A stretch of 64,000 bases of DNA from Mauremys mutica (Eukaryota; Chordata; Testudines; Geoemydidae), in the NCBI RefSeq assembly GCF_020497125.1, contig NC_059075.1, positions 44,428,003-44,492,002 of the forward strand, written 5' to 3'. The first letter of the stretch is position 1; each line of letters opens with the position of its first letter. Below, piece by piece: positions 22,730 through 34,959 of the stretch. The notes under the pieces are model-generated. The model searched no databases and was not told the origin of the DNA. It worked only from the letters and a program-made list of their open reading frames with translations. The position numbers and the translations under genes were made by a program.

Positions 22730-23330
22730 TGTCAGGAAGTAAATCAAGGGAGACATTGCCATCCGACCAATAGATGGCTGGCATAAACAGGACAACACAA
22801 GAGTGCGCTCACTTAAAGCTATACTTTATTTAGTCTCAAGCACTTACACACATCCACAACAGGTTAGTAAAACACCCCCAGCCCTCCATAGTTACCAAAG
22901 TTGGGTGTGGCTCTTGAGTGGCACAGCAGCAGTCTTCTGATGGCCAATCTTTCATCTCCCAGTGGGGACTACAAGATGTGTCCAGAGGAAGAGTCCATTT
23001 ACCCCAAATTTTCTTCCTTTATTTATTCATTACTCATCACTCAAAGAAAACTTGTTAAGCAAGCAATTTCAAAGGTTAAGCAAGAAGTTTCCTTCTGATC
23101 ATCAATTAGCCAGATGTGTTTTTTCAGAGTTTGCATGCCTTGAGGCTCTGACAGACACATCCCTGAGGGCACATATAGACAAGCTTATTGTATTCCTAAA
23201 ATGCATACTTCAGCAATTTCAACAGAGATCTCATCAGGAAGGACGCAGGGTCAAGCTATCCTTTTGTGGTTACCCAAGCCCCCTCCCGTCCTGACTCAGT
23301 CATGCTAAGGCTTTTATATAGGCCCACTTA
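22730..23330 (-). mobile_element. LTR-like block, bounds uncertain
   Basis: On the minus strand TATATAAAAG at 23311-23320 is followed about 490 bp later by AATAAAG at 22825-22831, and the plus-strand edge begins TGTCAGGAAG at 22730. That order (TATA, polyA signal, LTR edge) suggests an LTR on the minus strand. I see no target duplication and no matching CA edge. Confidence 0.4.
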
Positions 23331-23459
23331 TGGCCTGGTAGCTTGGCTACTTTTAGCAATAAGCAGTAGTGGTTTGGGCACTTTACCAGTCTGCCAAGAT
23401 CTCCCCATATAGCCTATGGGAATTCATCATTGTGTACCTTGAAAATTACCCCTAAAAAT

Positions 23460-25330
23460 CCACTACAAAACTTGCAAACTGGAAAGAGCATCCTGCTGCT
23501 CTACAGACTAATTTCATTAATGCATCCTTCAGAGAAAACCATCTTACTAGCCACCTGAAATGGGCAATAGTCAAACTGATTCTCAAAAAAACTCAACACC
23601 CCTGTAACAGTGCGAGACTCACTCCTGCGGTGCCTCCTGCTGGTTTCCTGGGAATTAGCTCTTTTTCCAGCTCTGGAGCGCCCTCTGCAGGCTGGTGTCC
23701 TGCTTGCCGCTGGCCCCTGTGTCTGTCCTGGACCCCAATGCTCTTTACCCAGGGGATCTGCCCACTACAGCAACCCCCAATCTGGGTATCCTCACTCAGG
23801 GGAACCCCCAACCCCCTATCCCCACCTCACCTCAATATCAAGCTACTGCCAGTCACCGTCTAGCCCCCGTTCACTGGGGCAGACTGCAGTGTACAAGCCA
23901 CTCATCACAGGCAAGGCGGGGTTGGACCTGCTGCTTTGGCCTACCCCTAGGCTGCCCTCTGCAACCCCAGTACCCTTCTGGGCCTCTAACAAGGCCTGCA
24001 GCCTCGGGGGTTTCCAGGCCAGAGCTCCCCAGCTCCTCTGGCCTTCCCCCAACCCTGCTCCACTCTAGGTACCCTGTGAGCTCCTAAGTAGCCAGGCCCT
24101 TCCCTCTCTACAGACAGCAAGAGACTGTCTTCTCCTGGCTCAGTGCCCTTTTATAAGGGCCAGCTGGGCCCTGATTGGGGCATGGCCCCATCTGAGGCTG
24201 CTTCCTCAATCAGCCATTACTTGCCAGATCATTTATGGAGACACTAGTGGATGATGTCATCATGGCCACAATTAAGGGACAAATATCTATGCTCATGTTG
24301 CTGGTCCTATCAACTGCCTTTGACACCAGTGACCACAAAGTACTACTGTCATGCTTACAGAGTTAGCAAGATATTCAGTGAAGTATTTGGATGGCTCAGA
24401 GCATTCCTATCTGACAGATCCCAGAAAGTCATAGTGGAAAATTTGTGGTGTTGTGCAAAATTGATCCTGTCTTCTCTCCTTTTCAATATAACCATGCTAT
24501 GGACACCAATGTCAGCAATATGTTGATGATACCTAACTTTGTGTCTCATTCACAGAATATCTAGCAAATGCTGCCACATGGATGTCATAATGCCTGAAAT
24601 TGGTAAGGATATGGTCAAAACTAAAGCCATACAAAACAAAGGTGGTGTTGAATGGAAGAGGAAAGTACTTTGAAGAGATGCTAGGACACTAACATCACCT
24701 GCCTTCCCATCATCGAGATAGCATGTAATCTCAAGGTTATATTAAACTTATCACTACAGTAGTGAGAAATACCTTCTGTCTCCTCCAGATGGCCAGGAGA
24801 CCATGCCCATCCCTATTGCACAAGAACCTAGCAATCTTAAAATGCCTTTTCACCACCAGGTAACATTTGCAACTCACAAGGGCCTTACAGTGAAGCAGTG
24901 GAAGTAGATGGAAAATAGTAAGTGCACAAAAGCTATAATTTGAGCACAATGCGGCAGCATTCTTTCTACATAGGATAGACTGGCATGACCACATCACCCT
25001 CTTGTACTGGCTCCTCATTCAATTCCAGGTTGAATTCTAGACTCAAAGTGGACTGAGGCTAAGCTGTCTCAGAGAACCCCTCCCCATTTGTGACCCAACC
25101 AAAGAGCTATGTTATATGTTCATCGAGAATGATGCAGAACCAGTACAAAGCTGTCAAGATGCAGAAGCAGGGCATTCTCAGCAGGGGGACCTAAATTATG
25201 AAATACCTTCCAGAATAAATCAGACAGAGCCCAAGCCTTTTGTCCAGTGCAAAATGAAAGACACATCTTATTGCACCAGCCTTTCCACAATGATGAGATA
25301 GAAGAGAACTGGCCCTTCTCAGTTCCTCAG
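23460..25330 (+). pseudogene. L2-type LINE ORF2 relic, interrupted
   Basis: A decayed non-LTR retrotransposon ORF2. After the LTR-like insertion, 24245-24400 reads VDDVIMATI, then LLVLSTAFDTSDHKVLL, the L2-clade version of RT motif A (LSAAFDTVDH). Near 24400-24430 there is FLSDRSQKVIV, and 24510-24540 gives QYVDDT with a stop after it, the YxDD catalytic site. 24960-25020 has remnants of the conserved 'aaarll...ditpvl..lhwlp' C-terminal region. Numerous stops and frame changes make it non-functional. 23470-23590 is the N-terminal side (sequence reading 'avvkliLKKT'), split off by the block at 23602-24240. Confidence 0.65.
23602..24240 (-). mobile_element. LTR-like insertion within the L2 relic
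   Basis: The plus-strand edge is TGTAACAGTGCGAGAC. On the minus strand a TATA box (TATAAAAGG) sits in a palindromic GCCCTTATAAAAGGGC at 24145-24160, consistent with an LTR transcribed leftward. The region is GC-rich and rich in CCCC and 'ctgg' words, unlike the LINE on both sides. The right edge and target duplication are not resolved. The many overlapping open frames (23593-24087) are not genes. Confidence 0.5.
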
Positions 25331-25589
25331 AGAGGAAGAATATGTTACCCACATATAATCTCTCCTGCTAAGTAATAGCAGCCTTCAGCATAGTGTGGTG
25401 TTTTCTATCTAGAGGCCTTTTTGGAATTTTCTTATGTCCTGTAATTTCTTGTACTGGTGCCTAGGTATCACAGTGATTAGAACTTGATAAAAACCCAGAC
25501 AGGTAGATAATTTGTAGAGTTTTTACTATATCAGTAATACACTCCTAGTATATACATTGTCTGAGTGGATAATAGCTTGTACAATTACA

Positions 25590-25905
25590 ATGCTTCACAC
25601 AACAGATGGATTTTCAGGAGTTTTTGAAGACGGTAAAGGGCTTTTGACAAGTATTACTTTGTAGACTGTTCCATGTGTAAACGGAAGAATGAAAGGAGGT
25701 TAAAATCAGGAGACAAAGGGAGCAAGAGGAGTGGTATAGACAGAAATGTGGGCAGATGTGGCATTACAGAGATCTTTGAAACTGAGGCAAAGTTTGAACT
25801 TTATTCGAAAGGCAAGTCAAAGCCAGTGTAAAGACATAAAAAGGAGAAAGCTGTGGCTGTAGCAAGGAACCAGGAAGACAATCTTACATAGGAAAATGCA
25901 AAGGC
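25590..25905 (+). repeat. L2-type LINE 3' UTR-like repeat
   Basis: The run 'gagatctttgaaactgaggc' to 'gcaagtcaaagccagtgtaa' matches an ancient reptile/bird LINE tail that I recall ('...gccagtgcag'). Related pieces lie at 33110-34020 and 62160-62440. Clade assignment is tentative. Confidence 0.4.
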
Positions 25906-26436
25906 GGAACACTGGTCCAAAATTTACCTGAGCTTGTTGCAGGTGAAAGCTGCAAACAAATTCTTCCAAAATGAAATTCTCATCTTATTGAAGTCAATGG
26001 AGAAAACCTCAATTAACTTCAGTGAGGCCAGGATTTCACTCCTCACCTTCAACAGTCCTGTATAAATCTCAGACTGCAAATTTTCCATATTTAAACTGCA
26101 TCTAGTTATGTCCTTGTATATACCCATATTCTGAGACTAGAATTAATTCCACTATCTAGAATGATTTATAGGGAGAGGAAACTAATCTGAAAGGGACACA
26201 TTTTAAATGACTTCAAACCAGCCTTAAAAATTGTGGATGAAATGTGTGTATGACCTTTTACACACACACAAACACCACATATCTGCACAGTTATTTGTGC
26301 AAGTGGGCTAAATAATTAAACATGCTGTTATCTGCTGTGAGCTTAAACGCCTCTTTCCCCATGCAAATGGACATGTGACAAGATTTGTATATGCCATTTC
26401 AGTTATTACATTTGAAAATTTATCTCAGTCTCTCAT

Positions 26437-26548
26437 CCTGAGTCTGATCTCATATACACCAATGTGACTCGGAACTAACACCATTAAAGTGAATGGGGTT
26501 ACACTAATTGAAAACTGGTTAGGAGTGAGATCTGAATCATGCCCTATA
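26437..26548. repeat. Short palindromic MITE-like repeat
   Basis: 'gagtctgatctcatatacac' at the left is inverse to 'ggttaggagtgagatctgaa' at the right. Centre 'ccattaaagtgaatgg'. Confidence 0.5.
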
Positions 26549-27058
26549 ACTTGAAACTAGAATGAAGAAGGAAGAGAGCTTTGCAGTCATGCTGACAGCA
26601 TGAAAATACTGTTCAGAATTCCTGGAGTTTCTTAGAGTTGTAGAATAAGATACTTAAATTCTATTTTGAATTACAGGCTTGTGGACATTCAGTGAAATGT
26701 TGGTTAGGATTCTCTGGATCTCAGGTGTTGTACTTCATGCAAATGAGTTTGACCCTGGGTTAATCTTCAGCATCCAGAGCTTCTTCCTAGTGCTAGTTAC
26801 TAGACTTTATTATTTAAAAAAAAATGTGTTCTAAAGAAACCAGGAATAAAGATTCTTTGCTGAAGAAAAAATATCAATTGCACTATTGCAATCTAATATG
26901 CATCCATTTTAAAACACTAGACCTGAGTCTTAGCCTTGGCCTTCACTTGTCCTCTCACTGCTTTGCTCCTGCATATGGTTGCTTACTCACATTTCAGTAT
27001 TAAAACCTGAGTACCAGACAGAATGTAGGAATTGTGAATTCTATCAACTGCATGGATA

Positions 27059-27245
27059 GGGGGGAGGGATAGCTCAGTGGTTTGAGCATTGGCCTGCTAA
27101 ACCCAGGGTTGTGAGCTCCATCCTTGAGGGGGCCACTTAAGGATCTAGAGCAAAAATTGGTCCTGCTAGTGAAGGCAGGGGGCTGGACTCAATGACCTTT
27201 CAAGGTCCCTTCCAGTTCTAGGAAATTGGTATTTCTCCAATTATT
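27059..27245 (+). mobile_element. tRNA-derived SINE, tortoise Cry I type
   Basis: Starts GGGGGAGGGATAGCTCAGTG (A box TAGCTCAGTGG), then a B-box-like GGTTGTGAGCTCCATCC and the tail GACCTTTCAAGGTCCCTTCC. The tail resembles the CR1 3' ends at 46520-46570 and 50605-50652, which explains CR1-driven retroposition. Same family as 252-439. Confidence 0.87.
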
Positions 27246-27249
27246 ACCT

Positions 27250-29150
27250 TTAGGCAAAGAATTGAAAAAGTGTGGGCTCAGTCCTCAGCTGCACCAAGTT
27301 TGCACTAAACACAGCTGAGGATGGTGTGGAAATGTGGCTCTAAGACACTTTTCTGCTTCTCTGAGACTGGGCCAGCTGGGGACATCAGGATTGCACTAAG
27401 TTATGTCAGCTACTTCACTGGCCCAGGATCTGGCAAAACACCAGGAATTCCCCTCTGCTCCAGACTCACCTGCAGCATGCCTCTCCCTGCCTCCAACATA
27501 GCCTGTATGTGTAGGGTGGTGGATGGATAATGCAGAAGTAGCTGTGTCAGCCAAGTATCACCCAAAGTTTCTCCTGCCTCAGGAAGAATCATTGGCTGCC
27601 CAGTGGCCAAAGATTCAGCCCTGTTGGTGCAAATATGCAGAGCAATGTGTTTGCAAGTCATGACCAGGTTGGGGCCCCACTGAAAAACAGGCTGCTATTA
27701 TACCATATTATAAGTAGCTCTTTAGAAAGAAATATTTCATGGACAGCTTTCCAATCTTATTAAGTACAAAAATGTCCTTTTAATTTTTTTCCTCTCTGCT
27801 TTGCATGTGGACTCGAGCTTCATCACCCCAAAAGTATGGTACAAAATGTCATTCTATGTAAGTATAGGTATTTTGGTTGAATAAACTTTAAAAGAGTCAA
27901 GATCTCATGACTATATAAGTGTTTTTAATATCATGTAAAAAGCCATCCTAATATGGACAGAGAGAAAGAATATTTATATATCTTACTTTCTATTTAATTT
28001 TCAATAACTGCTCAGACACTTTAGAGAGCAACACACATGAATTTTAAAAAGGCAAAAGCAGGAGGTTTTAATTTTAACCTGCCTATTTGGGAAAATCTTG
28101 AAAAGCAAAATAACCAAAAACATGCATTTCCAAATCTCTCCCAAATTAGTTTATATGTTGGTTTCAACTTTCTGACATATCTAGTTTGAGTGTTAAGTTG
28201 ATTTAGGCCCATCTGGCACTAGTGTCCTCGTGCATAGTTGCAGATTTCAGATCAGGTTGGGTTAATATTTGTGTTAGCATACTGATGTACCTGCCAGATG
28301 TAAGCTCATCTTTTGTCTGCCTTTGACAGATAACATGACTGGGTCACGGCCAAGGAGAGGACACATTAGCATAGACATCTGGGTCATGCACAGCAGAATG
28401 ACATGGCTTTTCTTGTGTAATTTGGAAGCAATGGGGGTAGACCAAAGAGGTGATACTCATCAGTTGCATAAATTATCTGTAAGACTTGAAAATATAAAAA
28501 CCAAAAACATAACTACTTTTAAAGTGTCATTTATATCTTTAGGTTGCATCAAGGCCAATTTAAAGGACATAAAATGCCTTCAGTGCTTCTTGCAACATGA
28601 GTACATAGTAAATATCGTATACCTTACTATTCCTGTCTGAAGAAGAAGAGTAAAGAGAGTTGGTGGAGTTCAAGGTTTTCGGTCTCTATTTAGAAAAAAT
28701 ATACACCATGCTTTCCTTCCTGTGTGAAGGATGCACAAGTGAACCTGCAGGCATGATTCACAGGGCCATCAGGATTATTCTTTGAAAAGCTTCTCAATCA
28801 TTGGGCTACTTTTCTGAACTATGGAAGTTAATAGTACATCATACTGGTATTAGCTTTGAAGAGGGTGCAGAGACTGACAATCTTCTAGCAAGAGAAAGGT
28901 ATTGACAGAATGTACATGAAATCATTGGTTAAGATTCTTATGTAGTCTCTTTGCCAAGAACTTTAAGAATAAAAGGAACTGATTTCCCTCTATGCAGTGA
29001 GATTGGAACTGAGCTGATTCCAGGGCAAGTAATTTGGCCAATATTACATAATCCAAGGATCAGTTTTGCCCTGAAATACATGGATCAGCAAAGTCACAGT
29101 TAATGGGAATTGCACCAGTAGATTTCAGGACAAAACTGGGTTCATGAGAC
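27250..29150. other. No gene recognised
   Basis: AT-rich DNA without recognisable elements; open frames of 63-105 codons look like chance. Confidence 0.5.
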
Positions 29151-29154
29151 AATG

Positions 29155-29240
29155 GACCAAATTATTCTATCAGCTATACCTGTTCTGCTCCACTGGCTGA
29201 AGTGGCTGTAAATGAGAAGAATTTGGCCCAGTGCATTTAC
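29155..29240. repeat. Short palindromic MITE-like repeat
   Basis: 'tggaccaaattattctatca' is inverse to the right end 'aatgagaagaatttggccca'. Confidence 0.6.
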
Positions 29241-29277
29241 AGGAGTCCATTGAAGGCAGGATTTTCTACCATGAAAG

Positions 29278-29352
29278 TCCATGGGTCCAATTCATCCCTG
29301 GCATATCTCTACTGACGTCAGTGGAGTCAGACCAGATATGAATTTGGCTCCA
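29278..29352. repeat. Short palindromic MITE-like repeat
   Basis: Almost a perfect palindrome: 'tccaattcatccctggcata' against 'accagatatgaatttggctc', centred on CTGACGTCAG. The centre also reads as a CRE-like TGACGTCA. Confidence 0.65.
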
Positions 29353-29412
29353 AACTTCTGTCCTTTTGGACCTTCAGTATTTTTGACTATGGGGACCTTA
29401 TTAACTGAGCTA

Positions 29413-29542
29413 AGGTGACCAGGCATCCCGATATTATTGTGACTGTCCCAATATTAGGGGCATTGTCTTACATATGCAACTATACCCCACATACCCAGAA
29501 AAAAAAGTTTCTCAATTTTTCACACTTGCTATCTGGTCATCC
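29413..29542. mobile_element. TA-flanked MITE, Tc1/mariner-like
   Basis: Left AGGTGACCAGGCATCCCGA and right ATCTGGTCATCC are inverted, flanked by TA (29411-29412 and 29543-29544). Interior has 'gactgtcccaatattagggg'. About 130 bp and non-coding. The TA duplication alone is weak evidence for superfamily. Confidence 0.55.
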
Positions 29543-29869
29543 TAAATTGAGATCTAAACCACATTAAAATTCTAACAAGAATTAGAATAAAAAACATCTT
29601 CTATGGCAACATTAGGCTAGGGCTTGGCATTTGATTCAGGCAAAATTCCCTTCTGAGAAGCATTTTCTCATGAGGAGTCTGATCCATCTGCCATTAAATG
29701 AACCAAACAAAAATCTCAGCCTCCAACTATCAACTGGGCATCACTTCACAGTACACTAATTCAAGTAAATATTTTACTGATATATGTTTACAATAAAAAT
29801 GTCGGAATTGTTGAATTCTTACTATGTTCCTACTATCTTTGTTGCAGTTTATCAATATTACAGTTCATG

Positions 29870-30890
29870 GCGACTGCACTTGTATTCCCACTCAGTGGTC
29901 CACCAAGGGCACCCACTCTAGTCTCCTGGCTCCTCAACCGTCATCTCTCTCCCTCCTGACCAGGGGTTTTTCCAGGCTGAACAGTTCCTTGCCTACTCTG
30001 TGATATTCCCAGCAAGCCAGACTGCCTAAACAGGCCAGCATATATGCTTTGCTTTCTCTTCAAAGGCTGTGAACAGTCGTAATTGCCAGCAGTTACAAGT
30101 TGCCACACAGCTCTTTATAAGTAAGCACATTTATTCTTAAGGTGAAAGCATGACAGAGAAAACATGTTAAAAAAATATAAGAACCTACATGTATGCTACT
30201 AAGTTTAACAGACATCATCCCCAACTCCAACACAGGCTCTGGTAGGAGCCACTCCTTCAAACTAAACAAAGGGGTTTTCTGTGGTTACATTTTCATAACA
30301 GCTGTAGCTCAGAACTAGCACACCCATGAATAGGTTAGTTTTTCCTTTATACAACTTGGGCCTTTGATCTTGAGACTCTGGGGACAGGTAATCAGCAGAC
30401 AGTGGGCCTCTCCTCAGAGCATAGCTTCAAAAGATGGGTTCCGCATAACTGGAGGTGGGAATTTGTATTCAGCCTGCACCCAGGCAAACCACTTTCCTCT
30501 GTTTGTCCCAAAAGTCCATTCTTATCTGATACTTTGTTCACTATAAAAGCAGCAAAGAGTCCTGTGGCACCTTATAGACTAACAGACATATTGGAGCATG
30601 AGCTTTCATGGGTGAATATCCACTTTGTCGGATACAGATCCAGACTAACATGGCTAACCCTCTGATACTTTGTTCACTATAGTCCTCTGAAGTTCATAAC
30701 AGGGTTGGGTTCACATGCCGTGTACCCCCTAGAAGGAGGTTACATACAATCCCAGCCCATAATAATACGTGAACCATTTAGTACACTGGACCCCAAACAT
30801 ACTTACACTTAATTCAGTAAGGTCTCCCAAGGATATTGCAGGAAATTGCCATATCTGTCACAATCAGTTCCATACTGCACACAGTCAGTT
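29870..30890 (-). mobile_element. LTR-like dispersed repeat, bounds uncertain
   Basis: On the minus strand TTATAAAG lies near 30115 and AATAAATG near 30130, a cluster often seen in LTRs. The segment 'aggctctggtaggagccact' is one I recall from dispersed turtle repeats. A 115-bp retroposed fragment sits inside at 30546-30660. No TG...CA edges with duplication found. Confidence 0.35.
30546..30660 (+). mobile_element. Retroposed fragment with inverted 5' part and 21-bp duplication
   Basis: A perfect 21-bp direct repeat (30525-30545 and 30661-30681, TCTGATACTT...CACTATA) flanks 115 bp. The first 88 bp (to about 30633) are in reverse orientation of a common reptile repeat ('ggcaccttatagactaacag', 'catgagctttcatgggtg'), while the last 27 bp ('acagatccagactaacatgg') are in forward orientation. 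That is the pattern of twin priming during target-primed reverse transcription. The element's usual end (...ctctgata) overlaps the target sequence, suggesting microhomology. Confidence 0.8.
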
Positions 30891-30899
30891 TAAAGGGGC

Positions 30900-33100
30900 A
30901 TGGAACTGATGACATTGGACATTGAACTGATGACATGGGGCTTGATCCTGCACCAGTTAAAAATCAATGGTCACACTCCTGTTGTCTTCAGTGAATGCAG
31001 GGATGAATGTGTAGAACATAGATATCAGAGCCATGATTTAGTAAATCCTTGCAAACTCATTAGTGCAGATTTAAAACTGTTTCATTAGCATCTTTATTGC
31101 AACTACTTTTTCCTTGTCTAGATTGTCACTGGATAGTTACTTGTACTCTGATGCTCTGCTTGTTTTACCACCTTTCTATTTCTCCCTTTTGTAAATCCAG
31201 CAATTTATTACTGTGCCTTTAATTATTTTTAGGCATTTTATTTTCATGTGGAACTTCTTGAAACTTTGAATTTTATTTCATTGCAGTATGTTCTAGCTTC
31301 TTCGCTTTGGCTTCCAATTATTTCTCTGATGCATCAATTTGTGTACATTCTCCTGACACATGAGCATATTCCAGAAAAGACTCCTGGTAAACCCGAAGTG
31401 ATCTCATTTTCCCTTCCAGTTCAGCTTACAGGATTCTGTGCTTCTGATTAGTTGTAAACTAACTTCCAATCATTTAGATATAAAATGCTACTTCCCAAGT
31501 CAGTAACCATCATTTATTGTAGAAGTTCTTGCACTGTATATCTGCCTTGTCCATAGCAGATGGATTTTCCTTTATTTGTCTTGGGGTAGAATTCTATCAT
31601 CTGGAATCAGCAATTTGCCATGAAATACTTTTCTTTGCACATGTGTGACATTCCTTTCCAAATGGAGAACAAACCAAGCATCTTCCTGGGTGAAGGTATG
31701 ACACTGCATCTTTTGCAAGTGTTATAAAAACCAATCTTACTTCTTAAGGACATGGCCTGCTGGAATTACAGGCTTGTGTTTCTTTATCATACATAAAGGG
31801 AACTTTACCACTTCCATAGCTTGTTCAGTGCCCCGGGCTGTCCAAAGTAAGCTTTGGTGCATTAAGAGTTTTACTCTGGAACTTGGTTGATAAATAATGT
31901 TGCACAATTTGCAATTTTGCATGGTGATCCCAATCAGTAAACTCACATGTGAGTGCCAGTTGGCAGAATGTGACCTAAAAATTAGTCAGTTTCCCATAGT
32001 TCTTGTGCAGTTGCCGGAAGACAAATGTTTCATGTCTCTTTTTAAAGAGAGAAGTGATTTAATCAAGATACTAAGAACTGTTTCAAGGGGAACCTTTGCT
32101 GGGTTTTCTTGTTGGTCAGTGAATTCTAAAAGTCCTTTTACTCTTTACCCACATAATGTAGCAGAAATAGAACTTGTAATTTTGAACTTTCAATTTAAAT
32201 GCATGTAAAAGACTAATCAGAATCTGTCCATTTTTTCTGTGGCTCAAGAACTGCTCCATATTAATGGCTGTTAAATGCTGGGTATTTGGACAATGCAAAT
32301 ACCATACAGTTGTGGTTTGGTTGGATTTTGAGGGGGGAGGGTTTAGGGAGTATGGCATAGGTTGAGGGGAGGGGTCACTATTTTTTCTTGTGGTGTCTTT
32401 ATACTTAAAGAAAAATATGTAAGCTTGGGAGCTGTGTTGAGTTCTAATTTTCTTGACTCTGATGAGTCCTTTAGCACATCTTTTCTATGGGACACATCAC
32501 TTTCATTTCTCTCCTTAAAAGTAATAGCTTGGAAAGACTGAAACATCCCTTTCCAGTAACCATCAAGACAAAAATCCTCTTGGTTCATTTCATTCACTAT
32601 TGAGTCATAGATGTTACAGACGTCTACTAATAAAAACATTAGAAACATATTTGTGAAAGCACAAAGTGTTGCTTAAAATATATTTTCAAATCTTCTTTTG
32701 CTATTTCCAGAGAATGTGAATTCCTTTGTGGCATTATATTTAAATGCACAATAGGCTTCTTACGAGATCATCTTTTATTATTTTAGCCCTTCTGGCTGCT
32801 AATCATCAGCTCAAAGATTCTTTCAGAATGACCTTTTCAAATGTCAATGTCCAAAGCAAAATATAGAAGGTGTTTCAATGTGCCATTGGACTGAATATTC
32901 ACATAGCACCTCCGTCAAAGTCCATTGAAACCAATGTAAAGACAACCATTTACTTTAATGAGCTTTATAACAGGCTAGAGATGGGTTTGAATAAAAAACC
33001 CTGGTCTGAGCATACCCAAACTTTTAGGATTTCATAACCAGATGTGGATCTGAACTTTGCAACTCTTGAATAGTTGCATTTTAAAATATAATAATTATAT
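30900..33100. other. No gene recognised
   Basis: AT-rich DNA with chance open frames of 60-103 codons. I see a weak 'ccattgaaaccaatg' palindromic piece near 32920 and nothing else. Confidence 0.45.
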
Positions 33101-33109
33101 ATTTGAATT

Positions 33110-34020
33110 TTGGTAGTGCCTACTAGCCTCTATCATGGACTATTGTGCACTGTACAAATTCATAACAAAAAGACTGTCCCTGCCTCAAACAGGTGATAAT
33201 CTAAGTATAAGACAAGAGGTGACTACAGCAGATGGATACAATGAACAGACGGGGTGGGGTGGGGGTGGGGTACAAGGAAACAATGTGACAATGTTGGTCA
33301 GCATGCTAGGGAGTAGTTTCAGCAAACTGGCTGCACATCCATTTTCAAGGGTTTTGTGAGCATCATAGCCAAGGTGAGTTTTAAAGAGGGACTTGACTGA
33401 GAACAAGGAGGTAGATTTGTGGATGTTTATGGAGAGCTTCTCCCATGCATGAGAGCAACAGGGGAGAAAGCACAGAGGTGCTTGTTTGAAAATTGAAGAA
33501 GTAGGTGATGACGGCTGACATTGTTGGCAGAGTGGAAGCAGCTGATATCACACTAGCATATCAAAGATGATAGAGAGCAAAGGGCTGCAAAGAGCCTTTA
33601 AAAGTGAAGGCAAATAGTTTGTTTTATGTGATGGGGAGGGCTCTCGAGGGCTGCAAAAAGAGGGTGATGATGTTAAGCAATGAGCAAGAAAAATGACCTT
33701 TTCAGCAGCATTTTGAGTGGACATAAGTGGGGGAAGATTACATTGTTAAGGCTGGAAAGGAAAAGGTTACAGTAGTTGAGATACAAGATGATGAGGGGTT
33801 GGTCAAGAGTTTTAGCTTTGTGGTTGGAGAGGAAAGGCCAGATCTTAGAGATGTTGAGCAGAAAAAAAATCAGCCAGATTTAGATACAGGCTGCATGTGA
33901 AGATCTAGAGAAAAGGCTCTAGAGTTGGAGTTGGAGATATTGCCCAGGTTAGGGGTCTGATTGGCAGGGATAATAATGGTGATGTCCACCGTGACAGAGA
34001 AAGGAGGCAGGTGGGAGGGC
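33110..34020 (+). repeat. L2-type LINE 3' UTR-like repeat
   Basis: Blocks 'gactgtccctgcctcaaaca', 'gagcctttaaaagtgaaggc', 'ggttacagtagttgagatac' and 'aaaggccagatcttagagat' follow the order of an ancient reptile/bird LINE 3' region that I recall. No reading frame remains. It contains the G-rich motif at 33250-33269. Confidence 0.45.
33250..33269 (+). other. G-quadruplex motif
   Basis: GGGGTGGGGTGGGGGTGGGG has four G runs of four or more with one-base loops, which predicts a stable parallel quadruplex on the plus strand. Confidence 0.75.
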
Positions 34021-34959
34021 TTGGGGAAAAATATAAATTCACACGTACAAGTGTTCTTTTCTTTTTGTTAATGCCTGATGGATATATGGTTTTATGGCTC
34101 CAGTTAGTCTAGTATAAATTTGATAACACAATGACTTTAACCCACCACATTTTTAGCAGTCTATAAATGACCCTGTTTCTAATTATGCCTGGGGAGAAAA
34201 ATTACCTGGATAGGGTAATTAAACTCTAAATGCCTTAGTTACAGACAAGGCTAGTGAATAGCACCATCTATTATGGTTTGCCTGACACTTCCCATTTTCA
34301 GTTGCTTATACCTGCCAATCGTTAACTGTTTGGGGGTGACATTTTCTATGCCAAGTGTCTGCCGTAGCCTGATTTATTTTGTTTGTTTTGGGAAAATTTC
34401 AGTCAAAACAGTTCAGCTGTTTCTGAGAACAGGACTAGGGAAAAATACATTATTTTGCCCATACTAAAACATTCTGGTGACCTTTTATCTGAAAAGTACT
34501 AGAATCCCCATGCTTTGGAGCAGGAACCTGAAATTTGGTGGAGGGGTTGACTTTTTGTCAGGAGTATGCTGTCACTGTAAAAATCTGCCCAACTATGGCT
34601 GAATTATAAACCTTTGAAAAATTGCACCTTATATGCTCAATAGACACTTCTTCAATTTTAGCAGCTAAAATCGCTGAAGATTCCATCTTGAACCTTTCAC
34701 GGGGCTTACTGCTGACCACACTGCACATGTGCCATCTCCACAGAGCAGCTAAGTATGCTCCCTCCATCCCAGGCCTACAGGAGCACAGCCAGACCTTCCT
34801 TGTAATGGCTACTCCAGGCCAGGGTAGGGCCAGGCACTCAGAGTTAATCATGGAATTTCTCAATCACAGCCCAGCCACTTTAATGCTAAGAATTCTAGTT
34901 TGTGAACTGGATAGTTCTTCTCTGATTATACTAGATACCTCCTAGCATGGGCAATGGGT

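Noticed and set aside
23593..24087. Cluster of proline-rich frames
   Set aside because: They come from the GC-rich LTR-like block, with frames open on several readings at once.
27061..27133. Possible tRNA gene
   Set aside because: A and B boxes are present, but the sequence continues into a SINE body and CR1-like tail and does not fold as a full tRNA.
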